Of a DNA stretch of 64,000 bases, positions 44,594 through 53,925 are shown piece by piece. The DNA comes from Burkholderia diffusa. Lineage in GTDB: Bacteria > Pseudomonadota > Gammaproteobacteria > Burkholderiales > Burkholderiaceae. A program made the position numbers and the translations under genes. Numbering within the stretch: the stretch's first letter is position 1; each line of letters opens with the position of its first letter. The DNA lies in assembly GCF_902499115.1 (NCBI RefSeq), contig NZ_CABVPN010000014.1, positions 1 to 64,000 on the forward strand, read 5' to 3'. Under the pieces are notes generated by a model, which was given only the letters and a program-made list of their open reading frames with translations, had not been told where the DNA came from and did no database searches.

Positions 44594-45991
44594 ATGAATG
44601 CGCCCCTCGATACCGCCATCGCCGTCGACGTCTACCGCCAGCGCCGTGAACGCGTGCTTGCCGCACTGCGCGCAGCGGGCGGCGGCGTCGCCATCGTTCC
44701 CACCGCGCCGGAAATGCTGCGCAACCGCGATACGGCCTTCCCGTACCGACATGACAGCTACTTTTACTACCTGACGGGCTTCACCGAGCCGGATGCCATG
44801 CTCGTGCTGAACGCGGCCGGGTCGCACGGCGCGCCGGAATCGGTCCTGTTCTGCCGCGCGAAGAATGCCGATCGCGAGATCTGGGAAGGTTTCCATTACG
44901 GGCCCGAGGCCGCGCGCGATGCATTCGGCTTCGACGCGGCCTACGCGGTCGACGTGATCGACACCGAAATGCCCCGCCTGCTCGCCGATGCGGGCACCGT
45001 GCACTACCGGTTCGGTGCCTCGGCCGAGTTCGACCGCCAGCTCGCCGGCTGGATCGATGCGGTGCGCGCGCAAGCGCGCACGGGTGTCGCCGCGCCGGAC
45101 GCGCTGCTCGACCTCACGCCGCTCGTCGACGACATGCGGCTCGTGAAGGACGAACACGAGCTCGCGATCATGATGCGTGCCGCGCACATCTCCGCGCTCG
45201 CGCACCGTCGCGCGATGCAGGTGTGCCGCCCGGGGATCCGCGAATACGAACTCGAGGCCGAGCTGCTGTACACGTTCCGCAAGCATGGCGCGCAGGCGCC
45301 CGCGTACGGCTCGATCGTCGCGGCCGGCGCGAACGCATGCGTGCTGCACTACCCGGCCGGCAACGCGACCGCGCGGGACGGCGATCTGATCCTGATCGAT
45401 GCCGCGTGCGAACTCGACGGCTACGCGTCGGACATCACGCGCACGTTTCCGGCCAACGGGCGCTTCTCGCCCGCGCAGCGCACGCTGTACGACATCGTGC
45501 TCGGCGCGCAGCAGGCTGCGATCGATGCGACGCGCGCGGGCGTACCGTTCGAGGCGCCGCACGACGCGGCCGTGCGCGTGCTGGCGCAAGGGCTGCTCGA
45601 CACGGGCATCATCCCGAAGACGCGCTTCTCGAACGTCGACGACGTGATCGCCGAGCGCGCATACGCACGCTTCTACATGCACCGCACTGGCCACTGGATC
45701 GGCATGGACGTGCACGATTGCGGCGACTACCGCGAGCGGCTCGCCGCGCGCGACGCCAACGGCGCGTTGCCGTGGCGCACGCTGAAACCCGGCATGACGC
45801 TTACCGTCGAGCCGGGCCTGTACGTGCGGGCAGCCGACGACGTACCGTCCGAATACTGGAACATCGGCATCCGCATCGAGGACGACGCGATCGTGCGCGA
45901 GCACGGTTGCGAGCTGATCACACGCGACGTGCCGGTGGCGGCTGCCGAGATCGAGGCGCTGATGCGCGCGGGCGCGGCGCACGGCGCGTGA
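44594..45991 (+). CDS. pepP: Xaa-Pro aminopeptidase PepP
   Basis: Di-manganese metalloaminopeptidase that removes the residue before a proline. The 465 residues have an N-terminal creatinase-like domain and a pita-bread catalytic domain. Metal ligands are the two Asp of LILIDAACELDGYASDITRTF, His in HRTGHWIGMDVHD, Glu in LTVEPGLY and Glu in IGIRIEDD. The start at MNAPLDTAIAVD is family-typical. Close upstream of ubiH in the same direction. Confidence 0.95.
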   Translation: MNAPLDTAIAVDVYRQRRERVLAALRAAGGGVAIVPTAPEMLRNRDTAFPYRHDSYFYYLTGFTEPDAMLVLNAAGSHGAPESVLFCRAKNADREIWEGFHYGPEAARDAFGFDAAYAVDVIDTEMPRLLADAGTVHYRFGASAEFDRQLAGWIDAVRAQARTGVAAPDALLDLTPLVDDMRLVKDEHELAIMMRAAHISALAHRRAMQVCRPGIREYELEAELLYTFRKHGAQAPAYGSIVAAGANACVLHYPAGNATARDGDLILIDAACELDGYASDITRTFPANGRFSPAQRTLYDIVLGAQQAAIDATRAGVPFEAPHDAAVRVLAQGLLDTGIIPKTRFSNVDDVIAERAYARFYMHRTGHWIGMDVHDCGDYRERLAARDANGALPWRTLKPGMTLTVEPGLYVRAADDVPSEYWNIGIRIEDDAIVREHGCELITRDVPVAAAEIEALMRAGAAHGA

Positions 45992-46029
45992 GCGTGCCGC
46001 AGGTTGCCATCGCCCCGCTGTCGAGTCAC

Positions 46030-46073
46030 CGTTGACCCGCCGTTGACCCGCCGTTGACCCGCTGTTGACCGTT
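46030..46073 (+). repeat. 11-bp tandem repeat before ubiH
   Basis: CGTTGACCCGC three times in a row (46030-46040, 46041-46051, 46052-46062), then a diverged copy TGTTGACCGTT (46063-46073). Each unit contains a -35-like TTGACC. It lies in the 102-bp pepP-ubiH gap. Confidence 0.9.
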
Positions 46074-46093
46074 ACCCCGTTTCACGAACACTG

Positions 46094-47281
46094 ATGACGA
46101 CCGCTTCCTCCCCGGCCACGCCGGACTACGATCTCGCCATCGTCGGCGCGGGCCCCGTCGGGCTCGCGCTCGCCGGCTGGCTCGGCCGACGCAGCGCGAC
46201 GCAGCACGCGTCGATCGCGCTGATCGACGCTCGCGAGCCGGCAGCGAGCGCGAACGACCCGCGCGCGATCGCCGTATCGCACGGCAGCCGCGTGCTGCTC
46301 GACACGCTCGGATGGCCGGGCGACGCGACGCCGATCGAACACATCCACGTGTCGCAGCGCGGCCATTTCGGCCGCACGCTGATCGACCGAGACGAGCACG
46401 ACCTCGCCGCGCTCGGCTATGTCGTGCGCTACGGCTCGATCGTGCAGGCGCTCGCGCAGGCCGTGCGCGGCACGCGCGTCGACTGGCTCACGTCGACCAC
46501 CGCACGCACGCCGCGACAGGACGCCGACGGCGTCACGCTGACACTCGACGGCCCGCAAGGCGAGCGCACGCTGCGCGCGCGCATCGTCGTCAACGCCGAG
46601 GGCGGGCTGTTCCACGAACAGCAGGCCGATACCGGCAAGCATCGCCGCGACTACGGTCAGACCGCGATCGTCGGCACGGTCACGGTCTCGGCACCGCGCC
46701 CGAACGTCGCATGGGAACGCTTCACGCACGAAGGCCCGCTCGCGCTGCTGCCGCTCGGCGGCCCGCGCCAGGCCGAGTATTCACTCGTGTGGTGCTGCAC
46801 GCCCGACGAAGCGGCCCGCCGCGCCGCCCTTCCCGACGACGCGTTCCTGCGCGAACTCGGCGCTGCCTTCGGCGAGCGGATGGGGCAGTTCGTCGCGATC
46901 GCGGGGCGCGCATCGTTCCCGCTCGGGCTGAACGCGGCACAAACGCTCGTCAACGGGCGCATCGCGATCGTCGGCAACGCCGCGCAAACGCTGCATCCTG
47001 TCGCCGGCCAGGGGCTCAACCTCGGGCTGCGCGACGCGCATACGCTCGTCGACGCGCTGTCCACGCAAGGCTTCGAAGCGACCGCGCTCGCAACCTTCAA
47101 CGCGCGGCGTGCGCTCGACCGGCGCTTCACGATCGGCGCGACCGACACGCTCGCGCGGCTGTTCACGGTCGACAGCGGCCCCATTCCGCTGTTGCGCGGC
47201 GCGGCCCTCACCGCGCTCGAATTCGTACCGCCGCTCAAGAAGGCGATCGCGCGCCAGATGATGTTCGGCCAGCGCAACTGA
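46094..47281 (+). CDS. ubiH: Ubiquinone-biosynthesis FAD monooxygenase UbiH type
   Basis: Flavin hydroxylase of the ubiquinone ring, most like UbiH (C4-hydroxylation). The 395 residues contain the dinucleotide motif LAIVGAGPVGLALAG (Gly18, Gly20, Gly23), the DG-like region and the second FAD motif GRIAIVGNAAQTLHPVAGQGLNLGLRDA. Other family members (UbiF, UbiI, UbiL) are close in sequence, so the exact position hydroxylated is inferred from best fit. It follows pepP, as in E. coli. Confidence 0.88.
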   Translation: MTTASSPATPDYDLAIVGAGPVGLALAGWLGRRSATQHASIALIDAREPAASANDPRAIAVSHGSRVLLDTLGWPGDATPIEHIHVSQRGHFGRTLIDRDEHDLAALGYVVRYGSIVQALAQAVRGTRVDWLTSTTARTPRQDADGVTLTLDGPQGERTLRARIVVNAEGGLFHEQQADTGKHRRDYGQTAIVGTVTVSAPRPNVAWERFTHEGPLALLPLGGPRQAEYSLVWCCTPDEAARRAALPDDAFLRELGAAFGERMGQFVAIAGRASFPLGLNAAQTLVNGRIAIVGNAAQTLHPVAGQGLNLGLRDAHTLVDALSTQGFEATALATFNARRALDRRFTIGATDTLARLFTVDSGPIPLLRGAALTALEFVPPLKKAIARQMMFGQRN

Positions 47282-47359
47282 CGCGCGGCGGCGCGGCACG
47301 CGTTGCGCGCCATCAGCGCCGTGCAAACCGGGTCAAATCGGCCGGGCATGGGAATACGG

Positions 47360-47365
47360 TAAAAT
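47360..47365 (+). promoter_or_regulatory. Candidate -10 box for dusB-fis
   Basis: TAAAAT lies 69 bp before the dusB ATG, predicting a leader of about 57 nt. Confidence 0.4.
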
Positions 47366-47428
47366 GCGCGTTTTCCCTCCGCCCTTTTTTGCCCGCGACG
47401 CCTGGCGCTCGCGGGCGGTGCCATTGCG

Positions 47429-48496
47429 ATGCCCGTTATCGGCCCTCACGTATTGCGTAACAACCTGTTCGTCGCCCCGATGGCCGGGGTGACGGATCGC
47501 CCGTTCCGCCAGCTGTGCAAGCGGCTGGGGGCCGGATACGCCGTGTCCGAGATGGTCGCGTCCAATGCGCAGCTGTGGAAGAGCGCGAAGACGATGCGGC
47601 GGGCGAACCACGAAGGCGAAGTCGAGCCGATCGCGGTGCAGATCGCCGGCGCCGATCCGGCGATGATGGCCGAAGCCGCCCGCTACAACGTCGACAACGG
47701 CGCGCAGATCATCGACATCAACATGGGCTGCCCGGCGAAGAAGGTCTGCAACGTCGCGGCCGGCTCCGCGCTGCTGCAGAACGAACCGCTCGTGCAGCGG
47801 ATCGTCGAGGCCGTCGTCGCGGCGGTCGGCACGGGGCCGGATGCGGTGCCCGTCACGCTGAAGATCCGCACCGGCTGGGATCGCGAGCACAAGAACGCGA
47901 TCACGGTCGCGCGCCTCGCCGAGGCGGCCGGCATCTCGATGCTGACCGTGCACGGCCGCACGCGCGCCGACCTCTACCGCGGCGACGCGGAGTACGACAC
48001 CATCGCGGCCGTGAAGGCCGCCGTGCGCATCCCGGTCGTCGCGAACGGCGACATCACGTCGCCGGCGAAAGCGAAGGCCGTGCTCGACGCAACCGGCGCC
48101 GACGCACTGATGATCGGTCGTGCCGCGCAAGGCCGGCCATGGCTGTTCCGTGAAATCGATCATTTCCTGCAAACCGGCGAGTTGCTGCCCCCGCCGCGGA
48201 TCGACGAGATCCAGCACGTGATGAACGAACACCTGGAAGACCACTACGCGTTCTATGGTGAATTCACGGGCGTCCGTACTGCGCGCAAGCACATCGGCTG
48301 GTACACTCGCGGCCTTTCCGGTGCCAACGGGTTCCGGCACAGGATGAACACGCTCGATTCCACCCGCGAGCAGCTCGCCGCCGTCAATGCATTCTTCGAG
48401 GCGCAAAAAGCGCTGTCGGACCACCTCGTCTACGTCGATGACGAAGAGGAAAACGGCCAGGGCGAGTCGGACGACCATAACCAGTTAGCAGCATGA
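47429..48496 (+). CDS. dusB: tRNA-dihydrouridine synthase B
   Basis: FMN enzyme that reduces uridine in the tRNA D-loop. The 355 residues include FVAPMAGVTDRPFR (FMN site), the catalytic Cys in DINMGCPAKKVCN, TVHGRTRADLYRG and VVANGDITS. The tail (about 330-355) is acidic. The stop overlaps the fis start as ATGA, the conserved dusB-fis arrangement. Confidence 0.95.
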   Translation: MPVIGPHVLRNNLFVAPMAGVTDRPFRQLCKRLGAGYAVSEMVASNAQLWKSAKTMRRANHEGEVEPIAVQIAGADPAMMAEAARYNVDNGAQIIDINMGCPAKKVCNVAAGSALLQNEPLVQRIVEAVVAAVGTGPDAVPVTLKIRTGWDREHKNAITVARLAEAAGISMLTVHGRTRADLYRGDAEYDTIAAVKAAVRIPVVANGDITSPAKAKAVLDATGADALMIGRAAQGRPWLFREIDHFLQTGELLPPPRIDEIQHVMNEHLEDHYAFYGEFTGVRTARKHIGWYTRGLSGANGFRHRMNTLDSTREQLAAVNAFFEAQKALSDHLVYVDDEEENGQGESDDHNQLAA

Positions 48497-48726
48497 GCAA
48501 GCACAACATCGAACAATGTGTCCGCGAGAGCCTGGACGTGTATTTCCGGGATCTAGACGGCTCCAATCCGCACGACGTCTATGAAATGGTGATGTCCTGC
48601 GTCGAAAAGCCGATGCTCGAGGTCGTGCTCGTACAGGCAGGCGGCAACCAGTCGCTCGCCGCGGAGTACCTCGGCATCAATCGCAATACGCTGCGCAAGA
48701 AGCTGCAGCAGCACGGCCTGCTGTAG
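48493..48726 (+). CDS. fis: Fis-family nucleoid protein
   Basis: DNA-bending homodimer that organises the nucleoid and activates growth-linked promoters. The 77 residues are slightly shorter at the N-terminus than E. coli Fis (98). The C-terminal helix-turn-helix is well conserved: GGNQSLAAEYLGINRNTLRKKLQQHGLL. Translation is coupled to dusB by a 4-bp overlap. Confidence 0.96.
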   Translation: MSKHNIEQCVRESLDVYFRDLDGSNPHDVYEMVMSCVEKPMLEVVLVQAGGNQSLAAEYLGINRNTLRKKLQQHGLL

Positions 48727-48770
48727 GCGGCCGTCCCGTCCCCGTTTCCCTGGCTATTGGTGGTTCCATC

Positions 48771-50336
48771 ATGATCAAGCAAGCGCTCATTTCCGTTTCC
48801 GACAAGACCGGCATCGTCGACTTCGCGAAGTCGCTGTCCGACCTCGGCGTCAAGCTGCTGTCGACCGGCGGCACCGCGAAACTGCTCGCCGACGCGGGCC
48901 TGCCCGTTACCGAAGTGGCTGATTACACGGGCTTCCCGGAAATGCTCGATGGGCGCGTGAAAACGCTCCACCCGAAGGTGCACGGCGGCATCCTGGCCCG
49001 CCGCGACCTGCCCGAGCACATGCAGGCGCTGGAACAGCACGGCATCCCGACGATCGACCTGCTCGTCGTGAACCTGTACCCGTTCGTCGCGACCATCGCG
49101 AAGGACGACTGCACGCTCGCCGACGCGATCGAGAACATCGACATCGGCGGCCCGACGATGCTGCGCTCCGCCGCGAAGAACCACCGCGACGTGACGGTCG
49201 TCGTCGATCCGGCCGATTACTCGGTCGTGCTCGACGAAATGAAGGCGAACGGCAACGCGGTCGGCTACGCGACCAACTTCCGCCTCGCGACGAAGGTGTT
49301 CGCGCACACCGCGCAATACGACGGCGCGATCACGAACTACCTGACGAGCCTGACCGACGAGCTGAAGCACGCATCGCGCAGCGCGTACCCGGCAACACTG
49401 AACATGGCGTTCAACAAGGTCCAGGACCTGCGCTACGGCGAGAACCCGCACCAGAGCGCGGCGTTCTACCGCGATCTCGCGACGCCGGCCGGCGCGCTCG
49501 CGAACTACCGCCAGCTGCAGGGCAAGGAACTCTCGTACAACAACATCGCGGATTCGGACGCTGCGTGGGAATGCGTGAAGACGTTCGACGCACCGGCCTG
49601 CGTGATCATCAAGCATGCGAACCCGTGCGGCGTCGCAGTTGGCAACGATTCGGCCGACGCATACGCGAAGGCATTCCAGACCGACCCGACCTCGGCCTTC
49701 GGCGGCATCATCGCGTTCAACCGCGAAGTCGACGAAGCGGCTGCCCAGGCTGTTGCGAAGCAGTTCGTCGAAGTGCTGATCGCACCGTCGTTCTCCGACG
49801 CCGCGAAGCAGGTGTTCGCCGCGAAGCAGAACGTGCGCCTGCTCGAAATCGCGCTCGGCGACGGTCATAACGCGTTCGACCTGAAACGCGTGGGCGGCGG
49901 CCTGCTCGTGCAGTCGCTCGATTCGAAGAACGTGCAGCCGAGCGAGCTGCGCGTCGTCACGAAGCGTCAACCGACCGCGAAGGAAATGGACGACCTGCTG
50001 TTCGCATGGCGCGTCGCGAAGTACGTGAAGTCGAACGCGATCGTGTTCTGCGGCAACGGCATGACGCTCGGCGTCGGCGCCGGCCAGATGAGCCGCGTCG
50101 ATTCCGCGCGCATCGCGAGCATCAAGGCACAGAACGCGGGCCTTACGCTGGCCGGCTCGGCCGTCGCGTCGGATGCGTTCTTCCCGTTCCGCGACGGTCT
50201 CGACGTCGTCGTGGCGGCAGGCGCGACCTGCGTGATCCAGCCGGGCGGCTCGATGCGCGACGACGAAGTGATCGCGGCGGCCGACGAGCACGGCATTGCG
50301 ATGATCCTGACGGGCGTGCGTCACTTCCGTCACTGA
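48771..50336 (+). CDS. purH: Bifunctional AICAR transformylase / IMP cyclohydrolase
   Basis: Last two steps of de novo IMP synthesis. The 521 residues consist of an N-terminal MGS-like cyclohydrolase domain (about 1-150; DKTGIVDFAKSL, STGGTAKLL) and a C-terminal formyltransferase domain with the catalytic Lys-His of VIIKHANPCGVA. It lies 44 bp after fis and shares its direction. A strong terminator follows. Confidence 0.97.
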   Translation: MIKQALISVSDKTGIVDFAKSLSDLGVKLLSTGGTAKLLADAGLPVTEVADYTGFPEMLDGRVKTLHPKVHGGILARRDLPEHMQALEQHGIPTIDLLVVNLYPFVATIAKDDCTLADAIENIDIGGPTMLRSAAKNHRDVTVVVDPADYSVVLDEMKANGNAVGYATNFRLATKVFAHTAQYDGAITNYLTSLTDELKHASRSAYPATLNMAFNKVQDLRYGENPHQSAAFYRDLATPAGALANYRQLQGKELSYNNIADSDAAWECVKTFDAPACVIIKHANPCGVAVGNDSADAYAKAFQTDPTSAFGGIIAFNREVDEAAAQAVAKQFVEVLIAPSFSDAAKQVFAAKQNVRLLEIALGDGHNAFDLKRVGGGLLVQSLDSKNVQPSELRVVTKRQPTAKEMDDLLFAWRVAKYVKSNAIVFCGNGMTLGVGAGQMSRVDSARIASIKAQNAGLTLAGSAVASDAFFPFRDGLDVVVAAGATCVIQPGGSMRDDEVIAAADEHGIAMILTGVRHFRH

Positions 50337-50367
50337 TCGCATGCGGCCCGCGCGGCCGCTGCATGCA

Positions 50368-50399
50368 AACCCGGCGGCATCATACCCGCCGGGTTTTTT
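50368..50399 (+). terminator. Terminator after purH
   Basis: A 10-bp stem AACCCGGCGG / CCGCCGGGTT (50368-50377 with 50386-50395) with an 8-nt loop and T tract. Confidence 0.93.
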
Positions 50400-50487
50400 A
50401 TTGCGCGGCGCCGACGTACACGACCGTGCGGCCGGCACCGCACACCATTCGTTGTAGTATCGCTGCATCAGGTTTTTCTCCTCACTC

Positions 50488-51030
50488 ATGCGAATTCTCG
50501 GCATCGACCCTGGCCTGCGTGTGACCGGCTTCGGCATCATCGACGTCAGCGGCCACCGGCTCGCCTATGTCGCAAGCGGCGTGATCCGCACGCCAACGGC
50601 CGACCTGGCCACCCGACTCGGCACGATCTTCCAGGGCGTATCGACGCTCGTGCGCGAGCACACGCCCGACCAGGCCGCGATCGAACAGGTGTTCGTCAAC
50701 GTGAACCCGCAGTCGACACTGCTGCTCGGCCAGGCACGCGGCGCCGCAATCTGCGGGCTCGTCGCCGGCGGCTTGCCGGTGGCCGAATACACCGCGCTGC
50801 AACTGAAGCAGGCCGTCGTCGGTTACGGCCGCGCGACCAAGTCGCAGATGCAGGAGATGGTCACGCGGCTGCTCAACCTCACGGGCCAGCCCGGCAGCGA
50901 CGCGGCCGATGCGCTTGGGATGGCGATCTGCCATGCACACAGCGGTAATACGCTCGGCACGATCAGCGGCCTCGCGCCAGCGCTCGCGAAAAAGGGACTG
51001 CGGGTGCGGCGCGGACGGCTCGTCGGCTGA
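50488..51030 (+). CDS. ruvC: Holliday junction resolvase RuvC
   Basis: Endonuclease that cuts Holliday junctions with two Mg2+. The 180 residues contain the four acidic catalytic residues Asp7 (ILGIDPGLR), Glu66 (AAIEQVF), Asp138 and Asp141 (PGSDAADALG). First of ruvC-ruvA-ruvB. ruvA follows only after 159 bp, so an own promoter for each gene is likely. Confidence 0.97.
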   Translation: MRILGIDPGLRVTGFGIIDVSGHRLAYVASGVIRTPTADLATRLGTIFQGVSTLVREHTPDQAAIEQVFVNVNPQSTLLLGQARGAAICGLVAGGLPVAEYTALQLKQAVVGYGRATKSQMQEMVTRLLNLTGQPGSDAADALGMAICHAHSGNTLGTISGLAPALAKKGLRVRRGRLVG

Positions 51031-51189
51031 CGCAACGACACGCACATCCAAGGCGCAATGCACGCGTTGCGCCTGCAACCGCTCTACCCGCCTGATCGCC
51101 TGATCGCCACCCCAACCTGACGGCCAACCCATCGGCATCGCGCCGCACCTGCGCTACACTCGCGCTTTCTTCCTCGCTTCCCGCCATCC

Positions 51190-51771
51190 ATGATCGGTCG
51201 CATCGCCGGCATCCTGCTCGAAAAGAACCCGCCCCACCTGCTCGTCGACTGCAACGGCGTCGGCTACGAGATCGACGTGCCGATGAGCACCTTCTACAAC
51301 CTGCCGCAGACGGGCGAGCGCGTCGTGCTGCTCACGCAGCAGATCGTGCGCGAGGACGCGCACCTGCTGTACGGCTTCCTGACGCCGCAGGAGCGCACGA
51401 CCTTCCGCGAACTGCTGAAGATCACCGGTATCGGCGCACGCATGGCGCTAGCCGTGCTGTCCGGCATGAGCGTGCAAGAGCTCGCGCAGGCAGTGACGAT
51501 GCAGGACGCCGCACGTCTCACGCGCCTGCCCGGCATCGGCAAGAAGACCGCCGAGCGCCTGCTGCTCGAGCTAAAGGGCAAGCTCGGCGCGGACCTCGGT
51601 GCGCTCGCCGGTGCCGCATCCCAGTCCGATCACGCGACCGACATCCTCAACGCGCTGCTCGCGCTCGGCTACTCGGAAAAGGAAGGCCTCGCCGCGATCA
51701 AGAACGTGCCGGCCGGCACCGGCGTGTCCGAGGGCATCAAGCTCGCGCTCAAGGCATTGTCGAAGGCGTAA
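51190..51771 (+). CDS. ruvA: Holliday junction DNA helicase subunit RuvA
   Basis: Tetrameric junction-binding protein that loads RuvB. It is 193 residues: N-terminal OB fold (MIGRIAGILLEKNPPHLLVDCNGVGYEIDV), two helix-hairpin-helix motifs (FRELLKITGIGARMALAVLSG; AARLTRLPGIGKKTAERLLLEL) and a C-terminal RuvB-binding domain (about 145-193, ILNALLALGYSEKEG). The ribosome site is weak. Confidence 0.97.
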   Translation: MIGRIAGILLEKNPPHLLVDCNGVGYEIDVPMSTFYNLPQTGERVVLLTQQIVREDAHLLYGFLTPQERTTFRELLKITGIGARMALAVLSGMSVQELAQAVTMQDAARLTRLPGIGKKTAERLLLELKGKLGADLGALAGAASQSDHATDILNALLALGYSEKEGLAAIKNVPAGTGVSEGIKLALKALSKA

Positions 51772-51867
51772 CACCCGCCCGAACCGGCTGTCGCAGCCAG
51801 TGTCGCGCCGCCGTGCGGCGCGCGCCAGTCGGCCGTTCGGCCAGTTCGACCGCGTGACCGCGCGCGG

Positions 51868-51873
51868 TACAAT
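51868..51873 (+). promoter_or_regulatory. Candidate -10 box, leaderless ruvB
   Basis: TACAAT ends 7 bp before the A of the ruvB ATG. A TTCGAC sits at the -35 position (51845-51850) with a 17-bp spacer. The predicted start of transcription is the start codon itself. Confidence 0.5.
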
Positions 51874-51879
51874 GGCCGC

Positions 51880-52947
51880 ATGATTGAAACCGACAAACTC
51901 GCCGCCGAGCGGATCATCGCCGCCACGCCCGCCTCGTCGCACGAGGAGGTGTTCGAACGCGCGCTGCGGCCGCGCCAGCTCGACGACTACGTCGGCCAGG
52001 AAAAGGTGCGCGGCCAGCTCGAGATCTTCATCGAGGCCGCGAAGCGCCGCTCCGAGCCGCTCGATCACGTGCTGCTGTTCGGGCCGCCAGGCCTCGGCAA
52101 GACCACCCTCGCGCACATCATCGCGCGCGAGATGGGCGTGAACCTGCGCCAGACGTCGGGCCCCGTGCTCGAGCGCGCGGGCGATCTCGCCGCGCTGCTG
52201 ACCAACCTCGAAGCGAACGACGTCCTGTTCATCGACGAAATCCACCGGCTGTCGCCGGTCGTCGAGGAAATCCTGTATCCGGCACTCGAGGATTACCAGA
52301 TCGACATCATGATCGGCGAAGGACCGGCCGCACGCAGCGTGAAGCTCGATCTGCAGCCGTTCACGCTGGTCGGCGCAACCACCCGCGCGGGAATGCTGAC
52401 CAACCCGCTGCGCGATCGCTTCGGGATCGTTGCGCGCCTCGAGTTCTACAATGCCGAGCAACTGTCGCGCATCGTGCGGCGCTCGGCGTCGCTGCTGAAC
52501 GCGCAGATCGATCCGAACGGCGCGCTGGAAATCGCGAAGCGCTCGCGCGGCACGCCGCGGATCGCGAACCGGCTGCTGCGCCGCGTGCGCGACTATGCGG
52601 AAGTGAAGGCCGACGGCCAGATCACCGCGGCCGTGGCCGACGCCGCGCTCGCGATGCTCGACGTCGATCCGGTCGGCTTCGACCTGATGGACCGCAAGCT
52701 GCTCGAGGCGATCCTGCACAAGTTCGACGGCGGCCCGGTCGGTATCGACAACCTCGCGGCGGCGATCGGCGAGGAGCGCGACACGATCGAGGACGTGCTC
52801 GAACCGTACCTGATCCAGCAGGGCTTCCTGCAGCGCACGCCGCGCGGGCGCGTCGCGACGCTGCTCACGTACCGCCACTTCGGGCTCTCCGCGCCCGATG
52901 CCGGCAAGACCGAACGCGGGATGTGGGATACCGCCGACGGGAAGTAA
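51880..52947 (+). CDS. ruvB: Holliday junction branch-migration ATPase RuvB
   Basis: AAA+ hexameric motor. The 355 residues include Walker A GPPGLGKTTLAHI (about 69-81), Walker B LFIDEIHRL, sensor 1 TLVGATTRAG and the C-terminal winged helix (DRKLLEAILHKFDGGPVGIDNLA, TPRGRVATLLTYRHFG). No ribosome site precedes the ATG, which fits the leaderless promoter above. Confidence 0.97.
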   Translation: MIETDKLAAERIIAATPASSHEEVFERALRPRQLDDYVGQEKVRGQLEIFIEAAKRRSEPLDHVLLFGPPGLGKTTLAHIIAREMGVNLRQTSGPVLERAGDLAALLTNLEANDVLFIDEIHRLSPVVEEILYPALEDYQIDIMIGEGPAARSVKLDLQPFTLVGATTRAGMLTNPLRDRFGIVARLEFYNAEQLSRIVRRSASLLNAQIDPNGALEIAKRSRGTPRIANRLLRRVRDYAEVKADGQITAAVADAALAMLDVDPVGFDLMDRKLLEAILHKFDGGPVGIDNLAAAIGEERDTIEDVLEPYLIQQGFLQRTPRGRVATLLTYRHFGLSAPDAGKTERGMWDTADGK

Positions 52948-52971
52948 CCCGCCGCCCGCACCGCGCCTGCC

Positions 52972-53925
52972 ATGACCACGCCGCCCAGCCCGCACCCCGC
53001 CACGCCCACGCCGGGCCCGCGTTGGGTCGAACCGATCCGCAAGCGGCTCGTGGCGGGCATCACGCACCTGACGACAGGTGGCGGCGGTCCGTCGATCGAT
53101 CTGTCGTCGCCTCCCGGAGACCCGGGGCTGTTCGGCCCTGACGCCATCTGCTGGCGCGTGCATGCCGATTTCACGTCGATGATGACGGGCGGCATTGCCG
53201 CGCTGCTGCTGCAGGCGCTCCATCCGCTCGCGCTGGCGGGCGTCTGGGATCACTCGTCGTTTCGCACCGACATCCTCGGCCGCTTGCGGCGCACCGCCAC
53301 GTTCATCACGGGCACGACGTTCGGCAGCCGCGCGGACGCACTCGCGCTGATCGAGCGCGTAAAAACGATCCACGCGCGCGTATCGGGCACCGCGCCCGAC
53401 GGCAGGCCGTACCGAGCCGACGATCCGGCGTTGCTGACCTGGGTGCATGTCGCGGAAGTATCGAGCTTCCTCGCCGCACATTTGCGCTATGTGAATCCGT
53501 CGCTGTCGGGCGAACAGCAGGACGGCTACTACGCTGAGACGGCGTTGATCGCCGAGTTGCTCGGCGCCCGGGATGTTCCCCGTTCGCGTGCGGAAGTCGC
53601 GGCCTATTTCGCGCGCCTGCAGCCCGAACTCGAAGCGGGGCCACGCACCTTCGACGTCATGCACATCCTGCTGAATGTGCCGGTCTCTACGCCCGCGCTG
53701 CGGCCGGCTGCGTCACTGATCATGCATGCGGGCATAGACCTGCTGCCGAACTGGGCGCAGCGCATGCTCGGCGTGTCGACGTTCGCGCCGCTGCGACGCG
53801 CGGTGGTCCGGCCCGGTATCAGGGCGGTCGCCCCCGTGCTGCGCTGGGCGCTCGTCAACGGCGCGTCGAAACGCGCACGCCGCCGCGCAACCGCGACACC
53901 GCCAGACGGTACTCCGCACGCCTGA
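52972..53925 (+). CDS. MpaB/DUF2236-family putative haem oxygenase
   Basis: A 317-residue protein of the oxygenase MpaB family (DUF2236), which includes latex-clearing protein and haem-binding relatives. Motifs are LLLQALHPLALAGVWDHSSFRTD at about 80-102, with the conserved His and Asp, and LTWVHVAEVSSFLAAH. It begins 25 bp after ruvB and runs the same way, but is unrelated in function. Residues 1-20 are Pro/Thr-rich. Substrate unknown. Confidence 0.8.
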   Translation: MTTPPSPHPATPTPGPRWVEPIRKRLVAGITHLTTGGGGPSIDLSSPPGDPGLFGPDAICWRVHADFTSMMTGGIAALLLQALHPLALAGVWDHSSFRTDILGRLRRTATFITGTTFGSRADALALIERVKTIHARVSGTAPDGRPYRADDPALLTWVHVAEVSSFLAAHLRYVNPSLSGEQQDGYYAETALIAELLGARDVPRSRAEVAAYFARLQPELEAGPRTFDVMHILLNVPVSTPALRPAASLIMHAGIDLLPNWAQRMLGVSTFAPLRRAVVRPGIRAVAPVLRWALVNGASKRARRRATATPPDGTPHA

